A DNA stretch of 17,485 nucleotides. Source: WTAW01 sp964406575 (GTDB lineage Bacteria > Acidobacteriota > Aminicenantia > Aminicenantales > Aminicenantaceae). Every line of letters begins with the position of its first letter. The first letter of the stretch is position 1. The notes beneath the pieces were generated by a model. It saw only the letters and a list, made by a program, of their open reading frames with translations. It searched no databases and was not told the DNA's origin. The stretch spans positions 1 through 17,485 of the forward strand of contig CAYOSH010000057.1 of assembly GCA_964406575.1 (NCBI GenBank), read 5' to 3'. Shown piece after piece: positions 6,731 through 16,400 of the stretch. The translations under genes were made by a program, and so were the position numbers.

Positions 6731-7936
6731 TCAATAGTCTGAGGTCATTATGAAGAGCGGTTTGTGGAGGAAACTCTTGTAGTATGGGCGTAGCCTCTTT
6801 GTATTGTAGTATTTAGCCACATCCACCACTTTCTTTGTCCCGGTTACGACTTCGATGGGAACATTGTCGTACTGTCCGTTGCGGAGGCAGACCATGCGGC
6901 CAGACTTACCATCCAGGACGAGGTCCAGGGCAAGATTCCCGAAAGCCATTGGAACGATGGAGTCGATGGCATCAGGGTCGCCACAGCGAACAAGATAGCT
7001 GAGGCGCTGATTGATGATGTTGATGGGCCGGCCCCGGTTATAGGCAGGAGATATCTCCTTAAGTTGACGCGAGATCAAGTCCCCAATCCCACCTAGCTTT
7101 TTGTGGCCGAACATATCTGAGTCATCATTCTCGAAGACCATCTCACCACCCTTGAACATAGCGCCCTCAGAGACCAGAACGACAGAATAGCGACTGGGAT
7201 TGGTCATGCGATCCTTGGCCAACAGCCCGCAGAGCTGATCGATGTCGAACTTGTATTCAGGAATAACACAACGATTGGCTGCTCCGGCCATAGTGGGAAG
7301 AAGGGCAGTGAAGCCCGCATAACGTCCAAAGACTTCGATAACCAGGAAGCGCTCATGCGATCCAGCTGTGGTCCGGAGTGCATGTGTCATGCTTATCGTG
7401 CGGGTCACGCAGGTGCTGAAGCCGATACAGTAATCCGTCCCTGGGACATCGTTGTCCATGGTCTTGGGTACAGCGATCACTTTGACACCTTCATGATGAA
7501 GCCGGACTCCATAACTCAGAGTGTCGTCCCCACCGATGGGAATAAGATAATCGATCCCGAGATGGTCGATATTTTTTAGCACTTCCGATGTTAAGTCGTT
7601 GATTTTCTCTCCGTATTTATCTTTCAAGTGATGAGGAAGACTGTCATTAGGGACATGACTGGGCCGGGTGCGGGAGGTATGGAGGAAAGTTCCGCCGGTG
7701 CGTCCCACCTTGTTCACGACCTCTTCTGTTAGAGAAAGACAGTGGTCCTCATGTGGCATCTCATCATCACGGGACATCTCGACAAGTCCTGCCCAACCCT
7801 GGCGAATGCCGATGACTTTGTAGCCTTCACGGAGCGCCCTGATTGTGATCGCCCGTATGGCGGGATTTAATCCCGGGACATCTCCCCCCCCTGTCAAAAT
7901 TCCGATAACGCCCTTTTTCTTTTTAACGTTTGCCAC
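6731..7936 (-). CDS. 6-phosphofructokinase, pyrophosphate-dependent type
   Basis: Cytoplasmic glycolytic enzyme converting fructose 6-phosphate and fructose 1,6-bisphosphate. Family motifs are clear: GILTGGGDVPGLN at the N-terminus, PIGGDDTLS (133-141), PKTMDNDVPGTD (157-168, with the catalytic Asp of the TMDND motif) and GRYAGFTA. At the two positions that separate donors, the ATP type has Gly104 and Gly124 (E. coli numbering), whereas this protein has Asp (GGDD) and Lys (PKT), the signature of PPi-dependent, reversible enzymes. At about 401 residues it is longer than E. coli PfkA (320) and fits the longer PPi/group III type. I chose GTG at 7936 because AAAGGA (7945-7950) lies 8 nt before it; the in-frame ATG at 7945 overlaps that site and would add only three residues. 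Confidence 0.92.
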   Translation of the reverse strand: MANVKKKKGVIGILTGGGDVPGLNPAIRAITIRALREGYKVIGIRQGWAGLVEMSRDDEMPHEDHCLSLTEEVVNKVGRTGGTFLHTSRTRPSHVPNDSLPHHLKDKYGEKINDLTSEVLKNIDHLGIDYLIPIGGDDTLSYGVRLHHEGVKVIAVPKTMDNDVPGTDYCIGFSTCVTRTISMTHALRTTAGSHERFLVIEVFGRYAGFTALLPTMAGAANRCVIPEYKFDIDQLCGLLAKDRMTNPSRYSVVLVSEGAMFKGGEMVFENDDSDMFGHKKLGGIGDLISRQLKEISPAYNRGRPINIINQRLSYLVRCGDPDAIDSIVPMAFGNLALDLVLDGKSGRMVCLRNGQYDNVPIEVVTGTKKVVDVAKYYNTKRLRPYYKSFLHKPLFIMTSDY

Positions 7937-8154
7937 GAGAATCATCCTTTGATTTCATTTTTATCATTGATGCCCAGTCTGAAAAACTCAGGATCTGTGA
8001 GAAAATCGAAGCGTTTTCGCCTCCAAGGGCATCGCTCACCAGTTATCTTTTCTCATTCAAAAACCGAGCACTCAAACTTGATTACATAGTATAGATGTCC
8101 CGCATGCATTTTTCCAGGGGAATAATAAAATGGCACCCAATACACGGTCCGATC

Positions 8155-8189
8155 GGGGACGAATCCTTTATTAAAAGGAAAGATTCCCC
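8155..8189. terminator. imperfect hairpin downstream of the outer-membrane barrel gene
   Basis: GGGG (8155-8158), AAT (8162-8164) and CCTTT (8165-8169) pair with AAAGG (8174-8178), ATT (8183-8185) and CCCC (8186-8189) around a 4-nt loop, with a 3/4-nt internal loop. It lies about 40 nt past the leftward stop at 8231. TTTT follows it only on the plus strand, so on the minus strand it is not a textbook intrinsic terminator. Confidence 0.3.
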
Positions 8190-8230
8190 TTTTCGTAATA
8201 CATGGAAAAATGAACTCGGTACGCCGATTA

Positions 8231-9310
8231 TTAAAAACGGAAGGATAGTCCCAGCCTCAGCTGGAAACCGGAGAGGTCGAGTTTAAAATCCCTGACCTTG
8301 TCTTCCTCTGAACTATTCGGCCAATAGTTGGTGGGAAATTCTGTCTCGAGTGCTCCCCACGCTGCGGCCACTGTTTCGCTCTTAATGCCCCACCGCCCAT
8401 CCCAGGTCGCACTCCTCCCGTCCCGTTCTTCACGTCCGGCACCCGAGACAGACTTCACAACCTGATAGGCATAACTGGCCTCCAGAAAAATTGCGAAACT
8501 CTTGATAATGGGATAGCTGATCCGTCCTCCGAGGTCGAGAGCAATCCCTGTCCCTGACCCATTCTCTTCGAGAGCTCCGGTGTTGCTGTAGGTGATATAT
8601 CGGTAGTCGGGACCCTCGGTTTCCCATTCATAACGCCATTCAGAGAAGTATCGGCATTGAGCAAACATGGGCCCCCCCGTCAAAAATCCCTCCAACACCA
8701 ACTCATTTATCAATCTTTTCTGTATGTGAAATCCAAGCGTTGGGATATAGGCTTTCGCAGAGAGCGAGTAAGGGGCGTATGTGATGCTCTCATTATACCA
8801 TTCACCAGACAATTCACGCCGGAAATACTGAAAATTGAGATCTGAGGACTGCTGACTCGATATGTACTTAAACCCGATAGATAGGGCAATCGACTGGCTG
8901 AGATAATATTTGATTCGCCCTCCAATAGGGTATGATCGCCGAATTTCCTGGCGCTCTTCTGCCTGATTTTTGCTCCATGACTGGATTTGACCGGTGGCGA
9001 CAAGATAGTCGAAATAGGAATCATAAAAGAACTCCTGCATTCTGTTGTCATGGCCGACGAAAAGGTTAAGGTCTGACGGATTGAGAAAAATGATCCCGCC
9101 ATAGAGCTCCACCTGGAACTTTTTAAATTTTGAAAGAGAGCGGGCCTCCTCCTGTTGTTCGGTGCGAAACGTAAAAAGATTGCGGCTGTTCTTATCATTG
9201 GTTTTTGCCAATCCGCCCAAAGGGATCAGGGCCAAAAGAAATAAGATCCCAAAAATCTTTGGAGTGCTTTTTCCTCTTATTCGGCTGCTGTTTTGATAAT
9301 AATTATTCAT
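8231..9310 (-). CDS. outer-membrane beta-barrel protein, family not recognised
   Basis: A 359-residue protein with a signal peptide (Arg/Lys-rich start, hydrophobic IFGILFLLALIPLGG at about 19-33, likely cut after GGLA at 35). The rest alternates aromatic and polar residues in amphipathic strands (KFQVELYGGIIF, LSIGFKYIS, FAIFLEASYAYQV) and ends in LRLGLSFRF, a C-terminal Phe strand typical of BAM-inserted barrels. I infer an outer-membrane barrel of perhaps 8-12 strands but cannot name a family. The frame stays open to GTG at 9328, but GGGGAG lies 7 nt before the ATG at 9310, which I take as the start. It follows the S10 peptidase gene by 18 nt, and its ribosome-binding site lies in that gap, so the two are surely co-transcribed. 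It could be a porin, an anchor or a partner of the peptidase. Confidence 0.72.
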   Translation of the reverse strand: MNNYYQNSSRIRGKSTPKIFGILFLLALIPLGGLAKTNDKNSRNLFTFRTEQQEEARSLSKFKKFQVELYGGIIFLNPSDLNLFVGHDNRMQEFFYDSYFDYLVATGQIQSWSKNQAEERQEIRRSYPIGGRIKYYLSQSIALSIGFKYISSQQSSDLNFQYFRRELSGEWYNESITYAPYSLSAKAYIPTLGFHIQKRLINELVLEGFLTGGPMFAQCRYFSEWRYEWETEGPDYRYITYSNTGALEENGSGTGIALDLGGRISYPIIKSFAIFLEASYAYQVVKSVSGAGREERDGRSATWDGRWGIKSETVAAAWGALETEFPTNYWPNSSEEDKVRDFKLDLSGFQLRLGLSFRF

Positions 9311-9328
9311 TTTTTTCTCCCCGTCCAC

Positions 9329-11047
9329 TTAATCGATATAGATCCCATTTTCCTTAAGCCAATCGGAAACATCGGTGAAGAAATCTTTAGGCTGAGTGAG
9401 TGATACCGCATGACAGCTGTCTTTATACAAAGGAAATCTTATGCTTCGCGTGCCAATCTCTGGCGAATCCGGGAATGCCGATGACCTGTAGTTAAGGATG
9501 ATCCTTCCTGGGCGCTCTTCCCCATTTGTGGGGCGCTTTATGTGCTGGACAGATTCCAAGATGTCAGTGTGTTTTGCCAGGCTCTGAGGAAGGACGGCGG
9601 TATACACGACAAGATCATAAGCTGCATTGGTGATGAAGGTGTCTACGTAAACGACATTTTGTAAAAACATGCGGCCAAAACGATTATCATAATAGTGAAC
9701 ATCATATCCCCGAACTTTTGCGACGTTAAAAACATGATAGGCCCAATTGGCGTGGTAGTTTGTGGATAGAAAATAGCGGTCCCATGGTTGAAGCGTACCG
9801 AATACTGCCGTCATGTCACCAGGTTCTTGTCTCACCGAACTGGCTTCAAGACGCGCCGAGCGCAAAAAATGGAACTTGACAAAAGGATCTGCATAGGACT
9901 CGGGCATGAGGCCAAATTGGTAGTCCGTGTCATAGATCCGGTAGGCGTTTGTACGTGCGGATGCATACATTTGAGGAATCGTAGTCACATCCACATCCGT
10001 GACCAAACTCAGGTTTTGAGTATAGCGAAGGAGAGTTGCAGCATTTCCAAAAAATCCGTCGAGCCAATCGCTGGGCTTGGTGTAGATATAGGGATCGCGT
10101 CCAGCCACTTCACTGACAAAATAGTAGACATCTTCATAAACATCAGGGTCATAAGGTATTCCCACGTCCTCTCCGATCTGATAGATAACAGACCCAGGCC
10201 TGTTAAACTCTTCTTCCATCATCTGTAAGTGGTAGCCAAAGGAGGTCGTTGGCTGGATGAGAATCTGATGGCCAAATTGGTTGACAATGACTTCAGGGGG
10301 GACAACCTGGCCTTGATATTGGGGAAAAACGATATCATAATGGGCCTGGATCTCTTGGCTCAATGCTTGGTCTTGGAACATTTCCCGTCCGTTTCCATAG
10401 TCTGCATAGTTGAGCAGGATGTGGAGCAGGGTCAGCGTGCGCGTCCCGCCGTAGCTCTCGCCCACGATGACTACAGGATTATCCTGGAGTTGAGGATGGG
10501 CGGCCAGAAAACGCAGGATCACACGGATAAAATCGGCGGCATCGAAAAAACAGTTGAAATTCTGGGAGTTGAACTCTCTGAACCTGGCATTAAAATTATT
10601 CACTAATGCCATCTGATTGTAGGAAAAACCTGCCTGTCTGGCATCGATGTAGAGGAGATTTCCCATTGTCGTCCAAGACACAGGATTGGGAATGTAATGG
10701 TCTCCTCCCCCACTGTTGATGCTGTTATCCAGGGTGTACCGGCTCGTGTACATGCTCATAAGACCAGAGGATGTGGCGCTCCCCGGACCGCCGTTAAAAA
10801 AGACAAACAGAGGCTTCTGTTCACTGAGTTTGTCGGCCGCATGAAAACTGTACCAAATCCGGGCTTGGGATGACTGCAATTCCAGCCTGTTAAAATAGCT
10901 CCCATACTGGAAATTGAATGTTATGGGTTCGATGTCCATAAATCCAGCTTCGTTCTGGATGGTCTGGTTTTGCGTACAGTAAAGATCACTCGCATGAAAT
11001 CCTGTTAAAACCAAAAGGCAAAAAATGACAGAGAATAACCGTTTCAT
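9329..11047 (-). CDS. exported serine carboxypeptidase-like protein (peptidase S10)
   Basis: A 572-residue alpha/beta-hydrolase of the S10 (carboxypeptidase Y-like, COG2939) family, which removes C-terminal residues from peptides, usually at acidic pH. It has a signal peptide (KRLFSVIFCLLVLTGF, residues 2-17). FFNGGPGS (83-90) matches the oxyanion-hole motif, YIDARQAGFSY (133-143) replaces the usual D-x-P-x-G-x-GFSY, and GESYGG (196-201) holds nucleophile Ser198. By alignment to family patterns the triad is completed by Asp478 (AAYDLVVYTA) and His546 (DSCHAVSLTQP). GGGGAGGA just before the ATG is a strong ribosome-binding site. Its partner downstream is an outer-membrane barrel, so it probably acts in the periplasm or at the cell surface in peptide use. 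The classic GxGH motif reads DSCH, so activity and specificity may differ. Confidence 0.87.
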   Translation of the reverse strand: MKRLFSVIFCLLVLTGFHASDLYCTQNQTIQNEAGFMDIEPITFNFQYGSYFNRLELQSSQARIWYSFHAADKLSEQKPLFVFFNGGPGSATSSGLMSMYTSRYTLDNSINSGGGDHYIPNPVSWTTMGNLLYIDARQAGFSYNQMALVNNFNARFREFNSQNFNCFFDAADFIRVILRFLAAHPQLQDNPVVIVGESYGGTRTLTLLHILLNYADYGNGREMFQDQALSQEIQAHYDIVFPQYQGQVVPPEVIVNQFGHQILIQPTTSFGYHLQMMEEEFNRPGSVIYQIGEDVGIPYDPDVYEDVYYFVSEVAGRDPYIYTKPSDWLDGFFGNAATLLRYTQNLSLVTDVDVTTIPQMYASARTNAYRIYDTDYQFGLMPESYADPFVKFHFLRSARLEASSVRQEPGDMTAVFGTLQPWDRYFLSTNYHANWAYHVFNVAKVRGYDVHYYDNRFGRMFLQNVVYVDTFITNAAYDLVVYTAVLPQSLAKHTDILESVQHIKRPTNGEERPGRIILNYRSSAFPDSPEIGTRSIRFPLYKDSCHAVSLTQPKDFFTDVSDWLKENGIYID

Positions 11048-11377
11048 TGGTCCTCCCCGAAGTTAGATTCATGTTTTGGTTATATTTTAAGTTTTATTGA
11101 AGCAAATATTGTGCCAGTTCCTACAAGGGGCGAATTTATATGTGCACACCAAAATTGTAATATTTTTTTACAATTTCAGAAATATCAAATATGAAATATT
11201 GGGACGGGCCACGCGAAGCTATTGATATTTTTATGATTATGCTAATTTAATACAGAAAAAAATACCTTAGAAGTCGAATTTCAATAGCAGAAATCCAATG
11301 CTAACAAAAAATTAGATTATTTGAGTTTTATTAGCTAGAATGGAAAGGGAAAATGTAAGACAAATTCATATCTCAAA
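11048..11377. other. divergent intergenic region, 330 nt, AT-rich
   Basis: Separates the leftward S10 operon from the rightward DUF6599 operon. It carries the strong GGGGAGGA ribosome-binding site of the S10 gene at its left edge and one rightward promoter candidate at 11167. The DUF6599 start at 11378 has no recognisable Shine-Dalgarno. No small gene, tRNA or long hairpin was seen. Confidence 0.4.
11167..11195 (+). promoter_or_regulatory. promoter candidate with shared spacer motif (copy 1)
   Basis: TTTACA (11167-11172), 17 nt, TATGAA (11190-11195). The spacer contains TCAGAAATATC and the whole segment aligns closely with the one upstream of the tricorn gene. It would give a leader of roughly 175 nt before the DUF6599 gene. 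Confidence 0.4.
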
Positions 11378-12394
11378 ATGAAGACCTTCCTGGCCTTTTT
11401 CACATTTTTTTCGCTCTTGTATTTATATCTGGCCCCGTCACCCACTTCTTCTCTGTTCAATATCCACGAAAAACTTGGGGGAAATATAATGGAATCTAAG
11501 CCTCTCCTCCCAAAAACTGTAGGGATCTGGACAAGACCCAATTCACCGAAACTTATAGACGCCATATCTATATTTGATTACATGGATGGCGCAGGAGAGC
11601 TCTATCTCGCTTACCGATTTGATCATCTCGAAGCCATCGAATATCAGGCTGAAACTCAAAAGGAGATCCTTGTTGAGCTGTATTTTATGAAGGCTTCAGA
11701 GGATGCTTTTGGCTTGCTATCCCTGGATTGGGGAGGCGAATCCGTTGATTTGAGTCAATCCTCTTCAGAGAGCACAGCCCATGATAAATCTCTGTGGCCA
11801 CGGGCCCTTTATGGGGAGGGTTTGTTGCGCATCTGGTCGGATAACGTCTATGCAAGAGTCATGGCTTACCAGGAGACGCCAGAATCAAAACAGGCGGTTC
11901 TCGAACTCGGAAGAGCGATTGTTAAGGGCCGGAGCAAACCACCTGCACCTGAAATGATGAAGGCCCTCCCGAATGCCCTTCTGCAAAACTGGAAAGTTCA
12001 TAGAGACAGGGCCGGCTATTTCCGTTCCCATCTGGTGCTGAATTCTCTCTATTACCTCAGCCATGAAAACATCCTTGACTTAAATCACTCAACTGAAGCG
12101 GTTACCGCTTCCTATGAACAACAGGACCCTTCAGGGAACCATGCCCGCATCCAGTTCCTTACGGTCTTATATCCTAATCACGAACATGCCCTCAAAGCAC
12201 TCTCCCACTTCCATGAATCTTATCTGTCTGACTATCCGGTCCCAGTCGATTCCAAGCCCTCAGAGGATATGGAAAACACATTTCCCGTCGAAGACGGATG
12301 GTTAGGCTATCGATTGCATAAGAACAGACTATCGTTTGTTTTTGAATGTCCTGATCAGGAATCATCCAAGAAAATCATAAATCAAATGGAATAG
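11378..12394 (+). CDS. DUF6599 family exported protein
   Basis: A 338-residue protein matching the DUF6599 pattern: LLPKTVGIW near residue 43, then IFDYMDGAGELYLAY (65-79), an acidic strand ILVELYFMKASEDAFGLLS (97-115), and a C-terminal half with lone family-like motifs (YFRSHLVLNSLYYLS). The function of this family is unknown. MKTFLAFFTFFSLLYLYLAP at the N-terminus is a signal peptide or anchor, so the protein is exported; I kept this start although no Shine-Dalgarno precedes it. Met38 (MESKPLLP) has GGGGG upstream and could be an internal start giving a cytoplasmic form, but this is less likely. The DUF362 gene follows after 24 nt. The two families occur side by side in other genomes as far as I recall, which supports a joint, still undescribed role. 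Confidence 0.82.
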   Translation: MKTFLAFFTFFSLLYLYLAPSPTSSLFNIHEKLGGNIMESKPLLPKTVGIWTRPNSPKLIDAISIFDYMDGAGELYLAYRFDHLEAIEYQAETQKEILVELYFMKASEDAFGLLSLDWGGESVDLSQSSSESTAHDKSLWPRALYGEGLLRIWSDNVYARVMAYQETPESKQAVLELGRAIVKGRSKPPAPEMMKALPNALLQNWKVHRDRAGYFRSHLVLNSLYYLSHENILDLNHSTEAVTASYEQQDPSGNHARIQFLTVLYPNHEHALKALSHFHESYLSDYPVPVDSKPSEDMENTFPVEDGWLGYRLHKNRLSFVFECPDQESSKKIINQME

Positions 12395-12418
12395 AACTCT
12401 ACGAAAAGGAGGCAAGAT

Positions 12419-13303
12419 ATGCATCACAAGAGAAAAGCCCTCACACGAAGAGATTTTCTACGCGGGACTATTGGGGCAACTCTTGGTGCGTCCATGCTGG
12501 GCCCAAAGTTTACTATGGCAAGACGCGCGCCGGCAGGTGCGAGTCAAGTGACTATTGTCCGCGACCAAAAAGCGATGGATGCAGCAAACACCGTCGATCC
12601 TGCTGTTTTAAAGGCCATGCTTGATGAGACGCTGATCAAATATACAGGAGAAAAGACGGCCAAAGACGCCTGGGGTCGCCTCCTGATGCCTAACGATACG
12701 ATAGGTCTTGTGCCCACTCCACATCTTAATCCCACTCATCAAGAGTTGGTGGATGCAGTGAAGCGTTCGCTCATGGAGGCCGGATTCTCTGAAGGAAAGA
12801 TCTTGAATGCCCAGGGTGGGCCCGATAAACCCAAGGCATGCACGGCTCTGATCGGACTACCCGGACTCAAAGCCCACTGGCTGACCGGAATCGGCACCGT
12901 CATGAAACTCTACATCATGTACTCAGGAGCTCCCAGAAACTATCATGATGAAAACAGCGCCAAACTGGGAGAGATTTGGAACTATCCTTTTGTCACAGGA
13001 AAGACCAAGCTGGTGTTGGTCGATGCGCTCCATCCTCTCGGTGATAAAGGCCCTCAGGTAAATCCCCGATACAAATGGGCCTACAATGGATTGATCGCCG
13101 GAACAGATCCCGTAGCAGTAGAAACAGTCTGCCTCCGCATCATCATGGAAAAAAGGAAAGAGATGCGAGGAGAGCCATGGCCCTTATCCCCTCCTCCCCT
13201 GTGTGTTGAAGCCGCTGACAAAGTCTATAGATTGGGCACGAGCAACTGGGACGATATCAAAGTCGAAAATTACGGCTGGGAGGAGGGTTTATTGCTCGGA
13301 TAA
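12419..13303 (+). CDS. Tat-signal DUF362 domain protein
   Basis: A 294-residue protein with a clear twin-arginine signal (LTRRDFLRGT, residues 8-17, then a hydrophobic ATLGASMLG stretch), so it is exported folded. The mature part looks like DUF362: a conserved start (QVTIVRD), a middle with DTIGLVPTPHLNPTHQELVDAVKRSLMEAGF, then KLVLVDALHPLG and IAGTDPVAVETVCLRII. Many DUF362 proteins carry a fused ferredoxin, but this one has only scattered Cys residues (in KACTAL, ETVCLR and PLCVEA) and no CxxCxxC array, so it should not bind a [4Fe-4S] cluster by itself. The Tat route suggests a cofactor or partner loaded in the cytoplasm. AAAGGAGG (12405-12412) gives a strong ribosome-binding site. Operon with the DUF6599 gene; its reaction is unknown. 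Confidence 0.83.
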   Translation: MHHKRKALTRRDFLRGTIGATLGASMLGPKFTMARRAPAGASQVTIVRDQKAMDAANTVDPAVLKAMLDETLIKYTGEKTAKDAWGRLLMPNDTIGLVPTPHLNPTHQELVDAVKRSLMEAGFSEGKILNAQGGPDKPKACTALIGLPGLKAHWLTGIGTVMKLYIMYSGAPRNYHDENSAKLGEIWNYPFVTGKTKLVLVDALHPLGDKGPQVNPRYKWAYNGLIAGTDPVAVETVCLRIIMEKRKEMRGEPWPLSPPPLCVEAADKVYRLGTSNWDDIKVENYGWEEGLLLG

Positions 13304-13375
13304 GCTTTGATCTCTTGGCATAATAAAATCACTATATCCATTCCTGAATTGGAAATTACGTCAGGCTATTCTTTT

Positions 13376-13404
13376 TTGTAATTCTCAGAAATATCGATTA
13401 TGAT
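13376..13404 (+). promoter_or_regulatory. promoter of the tricorn gene with shared spacer motif (copy 2)
   Basis: TTGTAA (13376-13381), 17 nt, TATGAT (13399-13404, 5/6 to consensus). TSS expected near 13411, about 70 nt before the ATG. The spacer TTCTCAGAAATATCGAT nearly repeats the one at 11173-11189. Confidence 0.5.
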
Positions 13405-13482
13405 GTATCCTTTTTCATTTGCAAGAAGGAAAAAAGCCTAATGGCACTATTTAAGCTTGATTATTTTAAGGAGATTCTCCCC

Positions 13483-16400
13483 ATGAAAAAATGGCAGGTC
13501 TTATTTTTGTTTGCATTTATGTTGATCTGGTTCACGCATCCAGCACAGGCTGAGGAAGCCCGATTGCTGCGACAACCGACAGCGAGTGCTGAGCAGATCG
13601 CTTTTGTCTATGCCAACGATATCTGGATCGCCCCCAAATCCGGAGGCGAAGCGCGAAGGCTAACCACACATATTGGAACTGAGACAAGTCCAGTATTTTC
13701 TCCAGATGGGAAAACCATTGCCTTTTCAGGACAGTATGACGGAAATACCGATGTTTACATCGTACCCGCGGAAGGCGGAGAGCCCAAACGTTTGACCTAT
13801 CATCCCTATGCCGACATTGTCAGAGGATGGACCTCAGATGGGAAGAGAATCCTCTTCACTTCGGGTCGAGATACAGTGCCTGTTCCCTTCAATCGATTGT
13901 GGGCAGTCTCCATTGATGGGAAAATGCCGGAATCCCTGCCCCTTCCCATGGCCGACAAAGGAGTCTACTCCCCCGATAGCACACGAATGGCTTACGTCCG
14001 CTTGCAGGATGCTACACAGACCTGGCGCCACTACAGGGGCGGACAGACAACATCTGTCTGGCTTATCGATCTGGACGACTTCGACCTGGAAAAAATCTCT
14101 CGCGTCAACAGCAACGACACCGACCCCATGTGGATCGGCGATAAAGTTTATTTCCTCTCTGACCGCAATCACACCGTGAATTTATTTTCCTATGACCTGA
14201 ACAGCAAAGACGTCAAACAACTCACCTTTCATGAAGATTTCGACATCAAAGAAGCTCGAGCAGGTGGAGGTGTTATCGTTTATGAACAGGCCGGATTTCT
14301 CCATGTCTATGAACCTTCCTCCGGGCAATCCACCCAACTTCACATGGAAATAAAAGGAGACCTCCCTGGACTAAGGACCCATTTTGCAAATGTCTCCGAT
14401 TTAATCAAAAGTGCCCACATCTCGCCCTCAGGCGTCAGAGCTGTGATTGAGGCTCGAGGTGATATATTCACCCTTCCCGCAGAAAAGGGCGACGTACGTA
14501 ACATCACCCAGAGCTCCGGTGCAAATGACCGCTTCCCCAATTGGTCTCCTGATGGCACTAAAATCGCTTATTTTTCTGATGAGAGTGGCGAATACGAGCT
14601 GAAAATTATCGACCAGAAAGGACAAAAACAGGCCCGCAGTATAACGCTGGAGAATCCTTCTTTCTATTATAAGCCTGTCTGGTCGCCGGACTCAAAAAAA
14701 ATCGCCTTCGCCGACAAACGCCTCAACCTCTGGTTCATAGACGTGGATAGCAAAAAAACCGCAAAGATTGACAAGGATACATACGACCACCCTTACCGTT
14801 CTCTCGACCATGTTTGGTCGCCGGATTCCAAATGGATCTCCTATTCCAAACGTCTGGATAACCACATGCACGCTCTGTTTCTTTACTCCTTAGAAGAAGG
14901 AAGGTCTTTCCAGCTTACCGATGGACTCTCTGATGCTATCTCCCCTGCATTCGATGCCGGAGGTAAGTACCTCTATTTTCTCGCCAGCACTAACTTTGGG
15001 CTCAACACGGGGTGGCTGGATATGTCCTCCTATGAACGCCCGTTCACACGCGGCGTGTATCTGGTTGTCCTCAACGGTGAAGACCCTTCTCCTCTACTTC
15101 CCGAGAGCGATGAGGAAGGGGCAGAAAAAGAGAAAAATGAAAACAAAGACAAAAACACAATCGAGCCAGGAAAGGAAAAAAAGGATAAAGACAAAGATAA
15201 AACAAAGGATGAGAAAAAAGAAGTCAATGTGCGCATCGACCTCAAAGGCATCGCCCAACGCATTCTGGCTGTAGATATCCCACTCCGCAATTACAGCCAG
15301 CTCAACACTGCGATGGGAGGAGTCTTCTTCTACGCCGAAAGTATCCCCAATCAAGAGGCTCTATCTCTCCATAAATATGACCTCAGAAAACGGGAATCCA
15401 CCCCATTCATGTCAGGAATCACGGGTTACACAATCTCCGCAGACGGAAAGAAACTTCTCTATTTCGCCCGGGACACTTTCGGAATCGTCGAAACCTCAAA
15501 AGAGGCAAAAGTCGGCGACGGAAAGCTCAAGACAGAAGATCTCCAGATGCGAGTGAACCCGATGGCCGAGTGGCGCCAAATCTACCGCGAGGCGTGGCGC
15601 ATCAATCGCGACTATCTCTATGATGCCAAAATGCACGGTGCGGACTGGGATGCGATGTACACAAAGTACGAACCTTTCCTGAAGCATGTGGCCCACCGTT
15701 CGGACCTGAGCTATATCCTGCAGAATTTGATCGGTGAGTTGACCATCGGCCACTCATGGGCCGGGGGCGGCGCGCTGCCCAAGATAGACAGAGTTCCAGT
15801 GGGCCTTCTTGGAGCGGACTATGTGATCGCCGATGGACACTACAAGATCGCCAAAATATACACAGAGGAGAACTGGAATCCAGGATTGCAGGCACCTCTT
15901 TCAGCGCCCGGATTGAATGTGAAAGAAGGAGATTTCATCCTCGAAGTCAATGGGCGCGAGTTAAAAGCCCCGACGAACCTGTACAAATTGTTCGAAGGTA
16001 CAACAGGCAAGCAGACGACGCTCAGGATCAATGATAAACCTTCAAATGAAGGATCCCGCCTGATCACCGTGGTTCCGATCGGGCGCGAGTGGGAGATCAG
16101 AACTAGGGATTGGATCGAAGACAACCGCCGCAAGGTGGATCAGCTGTCTCAAGGACGATTGGCCTATGTTTACTTGCCGAACACTGCAGAGGATGGTTAT
16201 GTCAATTTCAACCGGTATTATTTCGCTCAGCAGAATAAGCAAGGGGCGATCATTGACGAAAGGTTTAACGGCGGAGGTTCAGCGGCCGATTACTTTGTGG
16301 ACTTGATGTCACGACCGCTGATGAATTACTTCGCCACAAGAGACGGGAAAGAATTTACGACACCAGCCGCTCAAATCTTTGGACCCAAAGTGATGATCAT

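Noticed and set aside
7946..8230. Possible small plus-strand gene at 8095-8286
   Set aside because: It overlaps the end of the barrel gene, has no ribosome-binding site or family resemblance and lies over the hairpin at 8155-8189.
3640..11242. Identical TGATTATGCT upstream of two plus-strand genes (3640-3649 and 11233-11242)
   Set aside because: Ten bases in AT-rich spacers with unrelated flanks, and only one copy fits a -35 at proper spacing.
15030..15354. Ser/Phe-rich minus-strand frames opposite the tricorn linker
   Set aside because: They are the antisense of a Lys/Glu/Asp codon run and have no independent support.
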